A DNA stretch of 64,000 bases from Stratiolaelaps scimitus (lineage: Eukaryota > Arthropoda > Arachnida > Mesostigmata > Laelapidae), in NCBI GenBank assembly GCA_019614645.1, contig JABWDB010000038.1, positions 930,001 to 994,000 of the forward strand. Direction: 5' to 3'. Numbering within the stretch: the stretch's first letter is position 1; each line of letters opens with the position of its first letter. Below, in pieces: positions 32,361 to 44,800 of this stretch. The notes beneath the pieces are model-generated. The model searched no databases and had not been told where the DNA came from. It saw only the letters and a program-made list of their open reading frames with translations. The translations under genes and the position numbers were made by a program.

Positions 32361-35300
32361 TCAATGCATGTAGATAAGCGTACCATTGTCACCTAGCTGT
32401 GTGCAGCGTCTCCATCCATCAATTGATGGCACATTGTTTTTGTCATAGCACACCTGGAGATGATAGCAAAGCCAGAGCCGTTATCAGGATACATAGTAAT
32501 TAAAACAAGCCAATCCGTTTTCGATTGATACAAATGTTGTTTTAACATTACACTATCTATTTGTATTGTGCAAACCCATATAAGAAGCACACACGCAAGC
32601 ATATCCACTCCCAGCTAAAATACAATGGAGAAGCTACATTGTGACGAATCGGAAGTCGGCATTCATTCTGTGTGATAAATGTCTGGGCTCAGTATCCACT
32701 CACCTTAATAATTCCGTTCGTTGCTGTCAAAGTAACCTGCGCCCGCCCGATGTTAGGGAACTCATCTGCACCAAAGCGAACCACCTTGACAGCGTTCTCA
32801 GAAACGGCATCTTCAAAATGGAGATGAGCCGGCGCAGTCGATTCGGAACAGGTGGAGCCACATGATGCAATCAACGGTGCTAAATTGCAAGGAAAAGACA
32901 TGGTATTATATCAAAATGCCACTATTTGGTCGTCTGTGCGAGAAGCAAGACCTAATTGTTAACATGTTCGTTCTTAAACCTGATCGGTAACACGCCTCTT
33001 GTTTATCCCGCGGATACTTATGGTGGAATCCACCTCTGTTAAATCCGTCTGGTAAATTTTACCATTGTAATCTCTCTTTATTATTGAAGACCCTCTATCT
33101 ACATTGTACAATGGGGCTCGTGTCTTGTACTTACCAAGGAAACTTTCCCTTGCTAAATCTCTAGTAATCTCTCTTTATTATTGAAGACCCTCTATCTACA
33201 TTGTACAATGGGGCTCGTGTATTGTACTTACCAAGGAAACTTTCCCTTGCTAAATCTCTAGCACGATTTCTTATGGCTAGTTGTCCTTGGTTTGTAGCAT
33301 TGTCCCAGAACTTGACCGAGAAAAGCTCCTCACCGAAATATGAACTTGGCGATGTTGTCACAGCGAAGAATGACACTGTCTCTGTAAAGATTGTCTCAGA
33401 TTATCAGACTATGATCTAACTCAGAATACCATCTTCTCGCAGGGAGACTAAATTTTGGAAAATCGACAACATTTTACATTCTTAATTTAAGAAAATAAGG
33501 AACATAATTTACGAAACCGTTTAATTTTTATATAACGATATATTCAATATTATATGCTGCCTAGTATTGAATCTTTATAAGTGCAATAAGTATGTATTAT
33601 ATTACATTTTCAATAAACGAAGATACGAAAAATTTTTAAGATAGCGTAAGCCTGTGAGCTTACGCCTCTTCAGTAAACTTTCTTTCGACGTCCAAGCTCA
33701 AATCTACTAGTAAAGTTATCTTCGTATGAACAGTAGGGCCACAACTGAGCCCAATGTAATTCGACTAAGGTTTACCTTTAAACTCCCGTTTGAGACGCTC
33801 CACCACTGTTTTAATCACCCCTCTCGGACTCCTCTGCTCACTGCCATGAGCCAACCACACGACGACTCTGGCGGATCGCAAACTTCCCGCCCCTTCCTGA
33901 ACATCCAATTGTGCTCCAACCTCAGTTCCGTTAGCAAGCTGCAGCTGAAGGGCATCCAAAACGGTGGCTTCGTCTTGAGGCGAATAGCTTTTCATACGAT
34001 CGCCGCTACCCAGCGTTTTCTGGGCTTGGCAGGCGACGCTTGAAGCCACGGCACCGGCGTGTTTCGTTGGCACACCGAGTAGATGGCCATACACGATGCT
34101 TTGTTGATTCATGTGCAGATGGAGACGACGTCGAGCGCCAAGGTTCAGGTGACGGGCGAGATAGCTGACAAATGCCTTTTGATGAGCCCAGTGTCGTTGC
34201 ATTTCTTCCACTGGCATGAATCGTTCATCGTCGGTCTTCAAGATCACGTGGATCTCTGTGGGCGTCTCTATTGTAGCTGTGATAACATGTATATTGAGTA
34301 AATATGCAATTATTATTGCTATACGTAATATGTAGAAGGAGGGGATGGCTGTCTGATTTGTGGGACATCGTCAGTCCAATTGATGACGTCGTGATGTAAC
34401 AAAAGACGATTTTAACAACGTTCTAAGCTTTTGTTTGATTTTATGACTAGTTTACGTCGCCAACCAATACTATGCAACTCTGACTAAAACGGGACTTCCT
34501 TCACGGATGTTAACAAGTTCTCATATGTGGAGTTGTTCTTTTCACTTAACAGCCGATGCTTTACAGCACTCTGAGGCATAAAGAAGGAAGGTAGTAGCGG
34601 AAATATGAATGATAAAACCCACATAATTTGACCTTAAAATAGCTAAGATCGCGACCTATTGGCCACCTGAGGAATCTTACAGAGGAGAACCTCAAACACC
34701 TGAATGCATCAGGGCCACCTTCCTCAATAGAATGCTACGACTACACATAGCGGCATGTAATCGTCTCGTGTAGTTATCTTCTGGCCGACTCTCTACTGCT
34801 CACCGAACACTGCGTCGCCGCTTCGAGGTCTCGTAAACAGATTAACACCAACCTTGGGAACTGGGAGTAAACACTCGCAAAGATCAACGGGAACTTTTTA
34901 GACACGGAAGATGTGAGAAATAGCGAGTAGATGAGATGACCTAACTAAAACGAAAACGGCAGCGTCGCGACTCGTTTGCCGTACATGGATTCCACCACGT
35001 ACTCTCTCTATGGAACAGGACTCCCACGAGCCTGATGATAGATTTAGGTGCTCCAAATGTGGGAGAACTGCGATAAATGCCACGCTGTCTGCTGCATCCT
35101 CGTACCATACTTGGGGAGATTGAAAAACTATTCTTGACAAAATTGTGGTTAGTACAAAACTTCGGCTGTAGGCACAGCATATGTATTCGATGCCAAATGT
35201 CCTCATGAGTCCCCCCTGATCTTGTGATACTGTGCTGTGAACGTGTGTATATATTATATCTGAAGTGTTTAAATTCTACCAGGAAAGGAAAATAAATGGA

Positions 35301-38300
35301 AAATGTATTTGTTAATCAGTATGACTTACGATTGGCGATGGAAAGAGCGGGGCCATCATCACAGAAGCTAGGCATGCTTAGCAGTTTCTGCTCGGTGGCT
35401 CGTGTAATTTTCTTGATCACCTTCGTTGCTGCCTCCATCACGGCCGCCTCGCTGACCCCGCCAACGAGTCCCGGGTAGGCGTAGGCGAACGCGCGGTAAA
35501 AATTGAGAAACTCTCGCTCGAGGTTTCCAGTGATCACGTCAGCGGGGAACAGGTCATACCTTCGGCATACTCCTAGTTGGGTCGAGCCGCCAATATCGGA
35601 AAGTGTATCATACCCAATGTGCATGGACCGGTCGACACCCCGATTACTGTAGTATCCAGACAGAAGAGTGCGAAGACTGGTGGCCGATGTGAGGTTGGCA
35701 TGCAAGCCGAGAATGTAGCCTATACAAAAGCGAGTATTATTGTTATTGTTTACCATAAACTGCGAACATCAAGTAAATTGGAAAAATTGCGCAATTATGC
35801 AAATATCGCCTTGATTATATTATATGAATGTCTATGTATAGCGATTGAAGAGGACTCACCATCGATAGCACCCCGTACCCTGCTGTATGTGATCCAGGAG
35901 TCGACATCGTCCCTTTGCGGTCGCCGCACAAAGTCGTACGGACAGAATGGCTGATGCCAATAACTTCCCGAGTCCACCAAATCGGAGCGTGGATCACGTA
36001 TTATCTCCGGCAGTAGTATGCCTAACATGCGACACAATGCAAACGAACTGAGAATCTTTATCTAATGTATATTAAGTATACAATAGATAAAAACTCGCAA
36101 TACTGTCGAATTATCTAAGAGACAGTATTTCGTATATTTAATGTTCTCTTATCACGAATATCATTCCCATACTAAAATAATTCGAATATTAATAATGGTA
36201 ATAACATAATAATAATATTAATGTCCCTAATATAACACGCTTGGTACACAGACTATTGTTAAACCGTTGTATTGGAGACTTGGACGCAAGTGTGTTATAT
36301 TGTGTATATAGCTTCTAATGATATTTAGTGCATGTTTAAATCTGTGCAATAATTTGTGACAAAGTGTGTACATTATTTAAGATTTGCGGCAAATAGAAGC
36401 CCTGTAATAGGTTCATCTAACTATGTATTATACGAGTGTGTGAAGTGTACAGTTATTTACGGTCCTTCGGTGTGTGAGAGTGGTTTTCTGCTTTACGGAT
36501 TCCTAATCATAAACCCACACGAAGGTGATTCGTCGCCCCCCCCCCCCCCCCCCTTGCGGGCTCTTGGACCGGAGATCTCAATTCATTGTCATTTACACGT
36601 TCGTATTCCCCTGATGTATCATTAGCGACACTTAATGAATAATAATAGGGTACGCGTAGAAACTGGAACAATGGAACGTCCTTCAAGAGGGGTTTTCAAT
36701 TTTGGTGACATTCTTAATTATTAATACAGATTCACGGGATATAATTGTTGCCCAAATGATATGATAGTATAGAAAAATAAGAATAATTTCACATTGACAA
36801 CAAAAGCAAATACCATGTTGCTACCCAACAGTTGGGGTAACATTTGACTCGCAATGACAGAGTGGAGATGCGTTGGTTTAGTTCATTAGCACGCATATAT
36901 ATATATATATATATATAGCGGTCGGTTACTAAAATTTTTAGTAATCTCAAATTGCGCTGAACTTGATTGTGGCTCCGATCAAGTCCTTGGCCCAAACAGT
37001 TGGAAATTTGTGCACTATTGCAGTGAGTTTGGTCGAGGTGCCCGGAAAAGATAATCTCAATAGGGCTATTAGGATCCTACTAACGAACCACTTAAGAGCT
37101 GAAAATATAGATATTTTTGGAAATATTCCTGTCAGTTTGTGATTTTCTCTGAACGACTGAAATATTTCGCCTGTCGCCGTCTTTCTGGGCAGCGTGCATA
37201 TTTTGTCCACAAATCCTCAAAGAACGGTTTTTGGAGTACACACGAAATTACAAGTGGCCCGACGAGCTTTCTGACGCATATTGTTGTATTTGATCAAAAT
37301 CCGTTGAGTACTTTCAAAGATATGGCTTCTAAACGGAATTATTCTAGAATGTTGCATAAATCTTGTAACAATCAGTGGAATTTAAGCTTGCTCGAATTTG
37401 AGCAGCTGATCCCTGCGTTTCCGGTTGGTCGACCCATAGACCTTTTTAGATTTGTTTACAGAAACTGTGTTTCCTGCGCGTTGATTACTTGTGAGATTAA
37501 GCGCGAGCACGTCACGAAACACGAGCAGTCACTCGTGCGTCTTTAGGGACTGTTTGTTGTTTATCTAAATGACCACCCTTCACAATGGCCACTGTAAATG
37601 TAGACTTTTTAATCACATAGGTTAACGTTATTGCAAACCAATTGTGCCACTTCACGAAGTTGATCCATTATCTTTGGTATGTTAAGTACTATCTAGGATC
37701 GGTATTAACCTCCAAAGGTGAGTGCGTTGAGTATGGTTATTCTCGACTCGGCGTCATGTTGAACCTCAATAGCATGATTCAGACTTCGGGCCATCTGACG
37801 AACACTCCGGGAAGATTCGCCTACGAGTGACGGCGAACCCAGAACGCCCAGCAGCACTGGATTTAATGCTATCGCAATATCCTGAAATTCATTAAGGGTT
37901 GGCGTAGAGCTAATAGGGGAATTACTATGTTGCACTCATAAAAATAGCTTTCATAATTTATTCTATTATTATATATTGTCCTCTACTTCGTCACCTATTT
38001 ATAGTATTCTTTTAGTAAGCTGTGTACATATGATGATATTTATGGGTACGTTTCCAGCCTAGTACTAAAACATTTCCTGATACAGGGCATGCTTTGCTTT
38101 GTTTTAACAAAGGTGTATGTACCTATAATCAAACGTACCTCGTCAAAATCTAACGCCACGACACCGTGCTCTAGTTGCCTCTCTTTTGAATATGACAGCA
38201 GATGGTAAAGGTGGCACCGTTCACTCGCCAGGAGGACACTATCATCGAGGGCGCCTTGGATCCCGTCCTCGCTGTCATCTTGCCTCGAAGACGCGGTAGG

Positions 38301-38408
38301 CCCAAGAAGAGCTCGTTGCACAGAACGAACAACGTCACCTTGCGCTATCGACGAGTTCGCTCGCAATGGACTATCCAGTGAATATTTATCTAATAAGAAT
38401 TGACACAT
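32361..38408 (-). CDS. Secreted-type vWA-domain protein, gene B (5' incomplete)
   Basis: Eight exons joined by GT-AG introns with matching phases: 38408-38139, 37881-37710, 36021-35860, 35719-35330, 34276-33776, 33381-33232, 32879-32704, 32453-32361 (637 residues). No signal-peptide exon was found upstream. The order is an N-terminal region, a segment with LLSGYYSNRG (about residues 217-226), a helical stretch, a degenerate vWA (about 340-545: EIHVILKTDDERF, then VVVWLAHGSE, then TVSFFAVTTSP), and a Cys-containing beta domain (LIASCGSTC, VTLTATNG, VCYDKNN). The same landmarks occur in gene A next door, so the pair are tandem paralogues. The MIDAS motif DxSxS is absent. The order resembles VWA7/hemicentin-like proteins; this is inference from weak motifs. 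The last exon may continue: the stop follows it closely and gene A is far longer. Confidence 0.7.
33067..33260. repeat. 97-bp tandem duplication spanning an exon end
   Basis: 33067-33163 and 33164-33260 are identical apart from one base (TGTCTTG versus TGTATTG). The unit contains the last bases of a gene B exon and its splice donor (CTTG|GTAAGT on the minus strand), so the donor is present twice. Confidence 0.92.
36895..36917. repeat. (TA)n microsatellite
   Basis: TA dinucleotide run in a gene B intron. Confidence 0.85.
36950..37546 (+). other. Coding-like plus-strand stretch in a gene B intron, unknown
   Basis: It lies in the intron 36022-37709. Plus-strand translation gives LAQTVGNLCTIAVSLVEVPG and then, after stops, a 135-codon frame (37139-37546) with HIVVFDQNPL and FRFVYRNCVSCALITCEI. 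I recognise no domain. It could be an old inserted element or retrocopy, or chance. Confidence 0.25.
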
Positions 38409-38850
38409 CTGCACACGAAAATGTGAGTGTGACCATCTGTATTTGTTGATGCTGTGTGTATGAAAAATAGTTCATCTAATGAGTTTCACCAGTTAAAGGT
38501 CCAGAAGCACACCTCGCTATACATACAGCTCGGAGTTCTACGTCTACATGCAAATCATATGCGATTTTAGAATATTCGTATAAATAAAACATACATACAT
38601 CTACGGTATAAAAAAATGTTAAAAACGTATACGGCTGATTCTTCGAAGGCATTCCCTAACACTTCTAGAAAAGAATCTTTTTTTTTCAACAAATGCTTGC
38701 AGCAATGCACGGGACTCATGGCCATACTGTTTCTAGCACTTTCGATGATCACGCAAGACAACAACTAAACACTAAGTCAAAGAAAGCTCTTCACAAAGAA
38801 ACAAAGCTCGATCGGTCTTACAGCCTATATATATTGTAGGTATGAAGAGC

Positions 38851-41800
38851 TTATTTAACATTTCCTGTTGCGGCCAACAACAACACACTCAATAGATTGA
38901 GTGTTAAGTGTTCACGACTAAATTTAGCTGCCGATTTAGCTCCGAGTTTGCTTTTTATTTTAGTCTTCACTTTAATGAGATGGCAACCTACCTGCTTAAC
39001 TGTCGCGGACGGATTGCCATCTTCGAGCTTTTCCAGAATGAGTAGAAACTGATCCATTGAAAGAAGGAAGTTCTTCTGCTTCGAGGCGGAGCACGTTTGC
39101 GCCATTTCCACAGGCTGTAGTGGCTTTTCAATAAGAGGTGGCAATTCGGCGGGCGGAAAATTCAGCAGGGGATCGATTGGCACGTCGATTGGCCTCGTTG
39201 GACGTTCTGACCGGTCACTGTAGCGGTAGTCCAGTGGTCTTCCTCTATCCAAGTGACTTATTGCATGATTATTATCCTTATCGTCGTTATCGATGTGTTG
39301 TTGATTCCCATTGACACGGTTCTTGTTAATGATTTCAGATCGATCAAGTGGTCTTTCAGATTGTCTGAGTTGTTTGTCGAGTTGGTGGAGCGGCCGCACA
39401 GAATTTCGGAAAGCATTTTCATCCCGTTCAGAATATTGAGGTGTGTCTACTTCATATGGCCTATCAGGTCTCTCCGAAATAGGATTAGGCCGGTCGTAAG
39501 CTGAGTCTGGCTGAAGTTGGTCCCGTTCGTTGGCCTGCACTAGATGGTGGTCTTTTTGTGGCCTTGTCAGATAACCCTTTGGATTATCAGAGAAGTCGTG
39601 GAAAGGTCGGCCCAGAGGTCGTGTTTGAGGTTTTCTTCTAGTAATTTCTTCTTTGGGATGACTTCGTGGCCGGTCAATAACTGGCTCCTTCTGGAGGTCA
39701 TCGTACGGTTTGATTGGCCTCGTACTAGATCCTTCTCTATCTGTTCTGCTATCCCCATATGGCTTGGTAGGTTCGCGGTCTTCAAACTTCTCCTGAGAAT
39801 CTCGCTCGATAGAGTTGGGTCGACCAGGTGTGCCGGGCCTCTGCAGGGATTTGTGGTCCCTTTTATCGTCAAGGGGCGGATATCGAAACGCGTCCAACTG
39901 ATTTGATGTTTGCAAAAGGTCATCCTCAAATTCCGCTGCAAATGTGTACGAAGTTTATTTTGCTGTAGACGATGAAATAGTTTATCGAAGTGCATTTTTA
40001 TAACATTGTCATAATTTTAGTTAAATGACGGTGGTACACACAGAGTCAGAGATGATCACCTATGAGCCTAGGATCAGTACCGGTATTCACATTCAAAGAA
40101 AAGATTTAATTTGCGTTATATATCTTCAAACTTAACTAGCTTATTAACACGACAATAGCAAACTATACGTACCAAAATATGCAATTTCGACCCGTGTTTC
40201 ATCCGGAAATTTGCATTCAGGGTGGCTGCATTCCTTAAACGGAACGCCCGGTCGCCTTGGGAGAGCTGTGATCTTGAAGTGAACCATCTCGCATCTCGCC
40301 GACCGCACGCGACCTGGTACGTCAACAGGAGTGCTCTCCGTTTGCTCTTGAGGCTGGCAAAGGTCGACGAAACTTTTCACCAAAGGGACATTCGTCTGAG
40401 CATGCTCACACTGTTCTTCCTCTATGGGGACCCGCTGATGTGTGGCGTTTTGCCTTTCGTAACACACCTTCAGAGGCAGATTCTCCGAGGTGATTGTAAT
40501 GTTGACTAGTATGGGATAGCGAGTCAACTCATCAGGGTAGACAGCCCACGAGTATGAAGCCTGTGGTGCCAAGAATGCCTGGTGAATACTTGATACTTGG
40601 AGGTGATCGGTAAGACAGTTGGCACAGTGCACGATCGCCGGAGCTAATATCGCCATCAGTAGAGAGAAGAAGATCAACAAGCGGGCAAAGATTAAATTTT
40701 TATAGGTTTTTGTGACGAATATGAATGAGGTTCTGCTGCGAGAAGCTAATTATGAAATCTCGAAAGATCGTTCCGGTGTCTGGGGTGCTTGTGTTTGGAC
40801 GAGGTTTTTCCTTTAAATCTCAAATAAACTAGCCAAGCACACCAATGAAACGTGAAAACACGGCACAAAAAAAAGCTAATTATTTCCATATAACAATATT
40901 ATTATTATTGCTGTTGTCTGTATTATTCAAACATTGTAATGTTAATTACATTCACTAACAATAATATTACTGACTGGGGAACGCGGTACAGGTTGTATTT
41001 CATCCGTACTTTCGCCTTGAATGTATAATATTTTTAAAATAAGAGTGATAACCTTGAGGCGGATTAGCCGCATCGTTTTGAAATGGCTTTATTGTTAGCT
41101 GGTACATAATTATAATCATATGACTTATTACCTCGGTTCACAGTTTAAACGACGATTAATACGCTTAGGCGTACCAATTTTCAAATCAATTATGTAAATA
41201 ATATATATATATATATGTCATCATAATTTATCTCGTATCGTTATGCACCATACGAAGCTACTAGAAGTAGAAAAAGCACTCACTTTGGCATATCTCATGC
41301 GCTAATTCGGTAGCGATCCTCTGCATGACTTTATCATCAGCCGCCTGCGGAATGATTACGACGGCGTCCTTGATATCAGCTCGGAATTTCTCAATGATCT
41401 CAGGTTTGGGGCCAACCACAAAGATGTACAAGTCCTTGTGAGATTTCCGTAATCCCCTGATCACATCCTGAAGGTCTTCTTCCTTACTTCTGAAGTCGTT
41501 GAATTTAAAGTACACAACAACCTTCGATGGTGTCACGGTACCAGCTGCCATTTCGACGTCGTCTTCAAGAAGGCTGTTCCAGGTTCCATTTACAGCACGC
41601 CAGATGTCAGCTTCCTGGCACTCGGCGCATCCCTTGTCAGCTCCCCTGTAGAGAAGTCTTTTGTTGATTGGCACTATTAGCATTGATTGGAGACAAACAT
41701 GCATGAGGTTTACGTAGACTAAGTTAGGACATATAATAGAAAGGCTTAGTATATAACTCCGAGTAACGATGCAATTAAACGCAATTAGAGCATTATGATA

Positions 41801-44800
41801 GTTTGGATTTTGCCTCCTCTTTTTTTTTTAATTCCATGTCGATAGAAATCGTAAATATGGTTTAAGTAGGTTAGGTTAATAGTGGTTTAAAGTAGGTTAT
41901 ATGATATATATTACCTATACACCTATCATCTTGCTCCGAATTCTTATTCTTGGCCGGTTTGAATTCAAATTTGGCTGGTAATGAGACACAACAATTAGCA
42001 AGCGGGCGGCGCCAAAGCCGCTAGGATTCGGCTTTCGTTGGGCGTTCGAAATGGCAACCGCCGGGGCAGGTCGCTCAGACTTGCATTTTCACAAGAAAAG
42101 TGTTAGGTTTATGCTTCAAAAGAAGAAATGTCTAGCTGAAATCCATCGAAGGTTGGTTACCGTGCACGGCCATAACCCCCTGAATCGACGACAGGTGTGC
42201 CGTTGGTGTGCACACTTTAGGTAAGGCTACTGAGACATTAACAAACATCGAGGGCGGCCACCCCTTCCCGAATCTCAATTCGACGAACGGATCGAGATAA
42301 TCGAAAAAGCTTTTGAGCAAACTAGAGCTTGGTCATTGATGACTTTGTCTAAAATTGGCGTGCCTCGCGACACATGTCGTCGAATTATTAAAAATAATCT
42401 GAGGATGAAGAAAATAAATGCAAAATGGATCTCTCATAAGCTCGGTCCTGACCAACTGAAAATGGGTGAGGAGTCTTCGCGAGACAATTTGCAGATATAT
42501 AGGCAGTAAAAGAGTCGTAAAAGGGTCAGCCTGTATACAAAGCCGGAAAAAGATCAAGTGAAACAGTGGCTACGACCAGGTGAACAGGCAAAGGCGGTAG
42601 CAGTACCAAATAGATTCGGGTCTAAAGTAATTGTAGCATTTGCCATGGATTTCAACGGGATTTGCTACTAACGAGATGTTGGGCCCAAAAGAAAAATAGA
42701 CACGGCTCGATATCTCGAGTTCTTGAAGGACTCATGAATAATTGGCATGGCAATAGCACCGAGTGCGGCTGCACAGTGACAATGGTAGGGCACATCGTAT
42801 CGATGAAATTACGTGCTAGTTTAAGGCCAAGAATATTGAGACGTGGCGTGACCCCCCCCCCTCCCAATTTAAGCTCGTGTGACTATGGTTGCTTCCATCG
42901 ATTAAAGAGGGCCATAGGTGACAAAAGGTATGCAAACATTGATTTACTCCGAGAAGCCTTTAATAATGAAGTTACAAATGGTAATAAAAATAGTGCATAC
43001 CCGGGCCGTCAGAAGGCTGCCAGAACTCTGGGACTAGCATATAAATAAAAGAGGTGCATACCTCTAGCTCATACTAAAAAATCTTTATTTTAACTTACTT
43101 GGTTTAGCCGATATTGAAATTTATATGTGTCTCATTATTTTTGGTATAATAATTATTATATTAATATATAATAATTATTGAAAAATTTGAATTGATCACA
43201 AACTTTTATTGATTATAGTTAGTTGGAGGAAAAGATGGATAGCATAGACCCATTCAAGTCTCCACAAGAAAACATGTTAAAGATAAACGCCGTTGGGTTT
43301 CTACGCACTTGTCACGAATTACAAAATTTTAGAAGTTCTATTCAATTTTCAAAACGGAAATGTAGAAGACTGATCTATTAATCACTAAAATATATTAAGA
43401 TACCTACTTTCAACTTGGAGGGAGATTTCTACTGTTCAAAACTAAATTATTATGATAAAACTCCTTGAATTCACGATAAACCTGAACAAGAAACTTCAAC
43501 CAGCTATCAAGTAGGATACATGTGAAGAGAGCAAATTTGATATTTAGATGAATAGCTTCTGGAACTTCGGTACATTGGTGTAAAAAATTTCTCCATGATT
43601 TCATTATAGCCATCCGTACCAAAGGTTTTTAACATACCGACTAACGCGACACGACGGATTTTTCTGTTTCTTGCTGGAGCTGAAGAACAGTTTGAGTATG
43701 TGAGGGTTGTCAGCCAACGATGAGCTTGACATTGAGACTCGAGAGTTCGGATTATTTTCAAGTATTTTCTCGGACAGATATGCCGATAGTTTACGTTGGT
43801 ACACGTCAAATTGCGGGTTTCCGGATACAGGATCGAGCAAGAGGAGTACATTCGACAGTGTTTGACAGCTTCCTTTGTCTAGCTGACGTTGAACCTCCTG
43901 ACACGTCGATGGAGGATCTGTTCAGATGCGCCAAATGCGGTGTCACGAATTAGATCTCAAACGTTTCTCTGATCTGCAGACAGCCGATATCGGTACGCAC
44001 GTGCAGGACAGGTGGCACCGTATATCTCGAACTGAATCTATCCCCAAGGCTAAACTGTGCGAAATATTATATAGCGTACACGGTTGTGCCTTGTACACAA
44101 TGTACCAAACTTTTCTCTCTGCTTGTATTCTGTATTTTCAAGTGCCTGTTAAATTAAATCTTCGTTACTGTCCTCAATGTCCCCATGAGATATATTTTTC
44201 ATTGTTTATCCGCGTGATATCAAAATGGGAAATGTCAATGGGGGGAAAATCCTTACTTCCTTAAGGATACGAGCAGAATTTTGACCTGCCTTAAAAGGTG
44301 CAATGCTCCCAAGTTAAAATTTGAGAGTCACCCAGAAAAATATAAGATAACATTAAGTGGTTGTTCATACGGTCTCTATTCACTCACGGGTTATAATGTG
44401 TTCGAGTTCTTGGCTGAATTTTTTGACAGCTGGTATGATCGCATAGTTCTCGATGACCTCCTTTAATGGAAGTGCCTCGACGGCGTTGAAGAGACGAGCA
44501 ATCGCCAGGGTCTGTTCGGTCAATCTCTCTGTTGAAAACAACTTGTGAAATATCTGCAAACAAACCGACACAACAGCGTTTGTTAAACTTGCAACAAATA
44601 TTCAGCACCGTCTTACTCATTGTGAATCATACAAAGGTATAACAAAAGCCGTATGATTTATTCAAACATACAATAATTAGGAATTATTTATAGGGATTAT
44701 TTGGGGGGGGGATTAGTTGTGGATCATAAGAAACACAAAACAATGTCAATGCTGAGTGCGTGGATGTTTCATTCGTTTTTGACGTGTTTGTGCCCAAAAT

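Noticed and set aside
35330..36021. dCache domain of an alpha2-delta calcium-channel subunit
   Set aside because: W-x-x-P-F-C, ITYSRV, DG-YILG and LLSGYY recall a Cache fold, but the segment precedes the vWA, no alpha2-delta MIDAS or C-terminal motifs appear, and the overall order fits VWA7/hemicentin-like proteins better. Kept only as an alternative.
40144..40680. A separate secreted protein starting at 40680 with a signal peptide
   Set aside because: The apparent start is TTG, not ATG. The hydrophobic stretch coincides with a pyrimidine-rich splice acceptor, and an exon beginning at 40643 joins the upstream vWA exon in phase and matches gene B's exon order.
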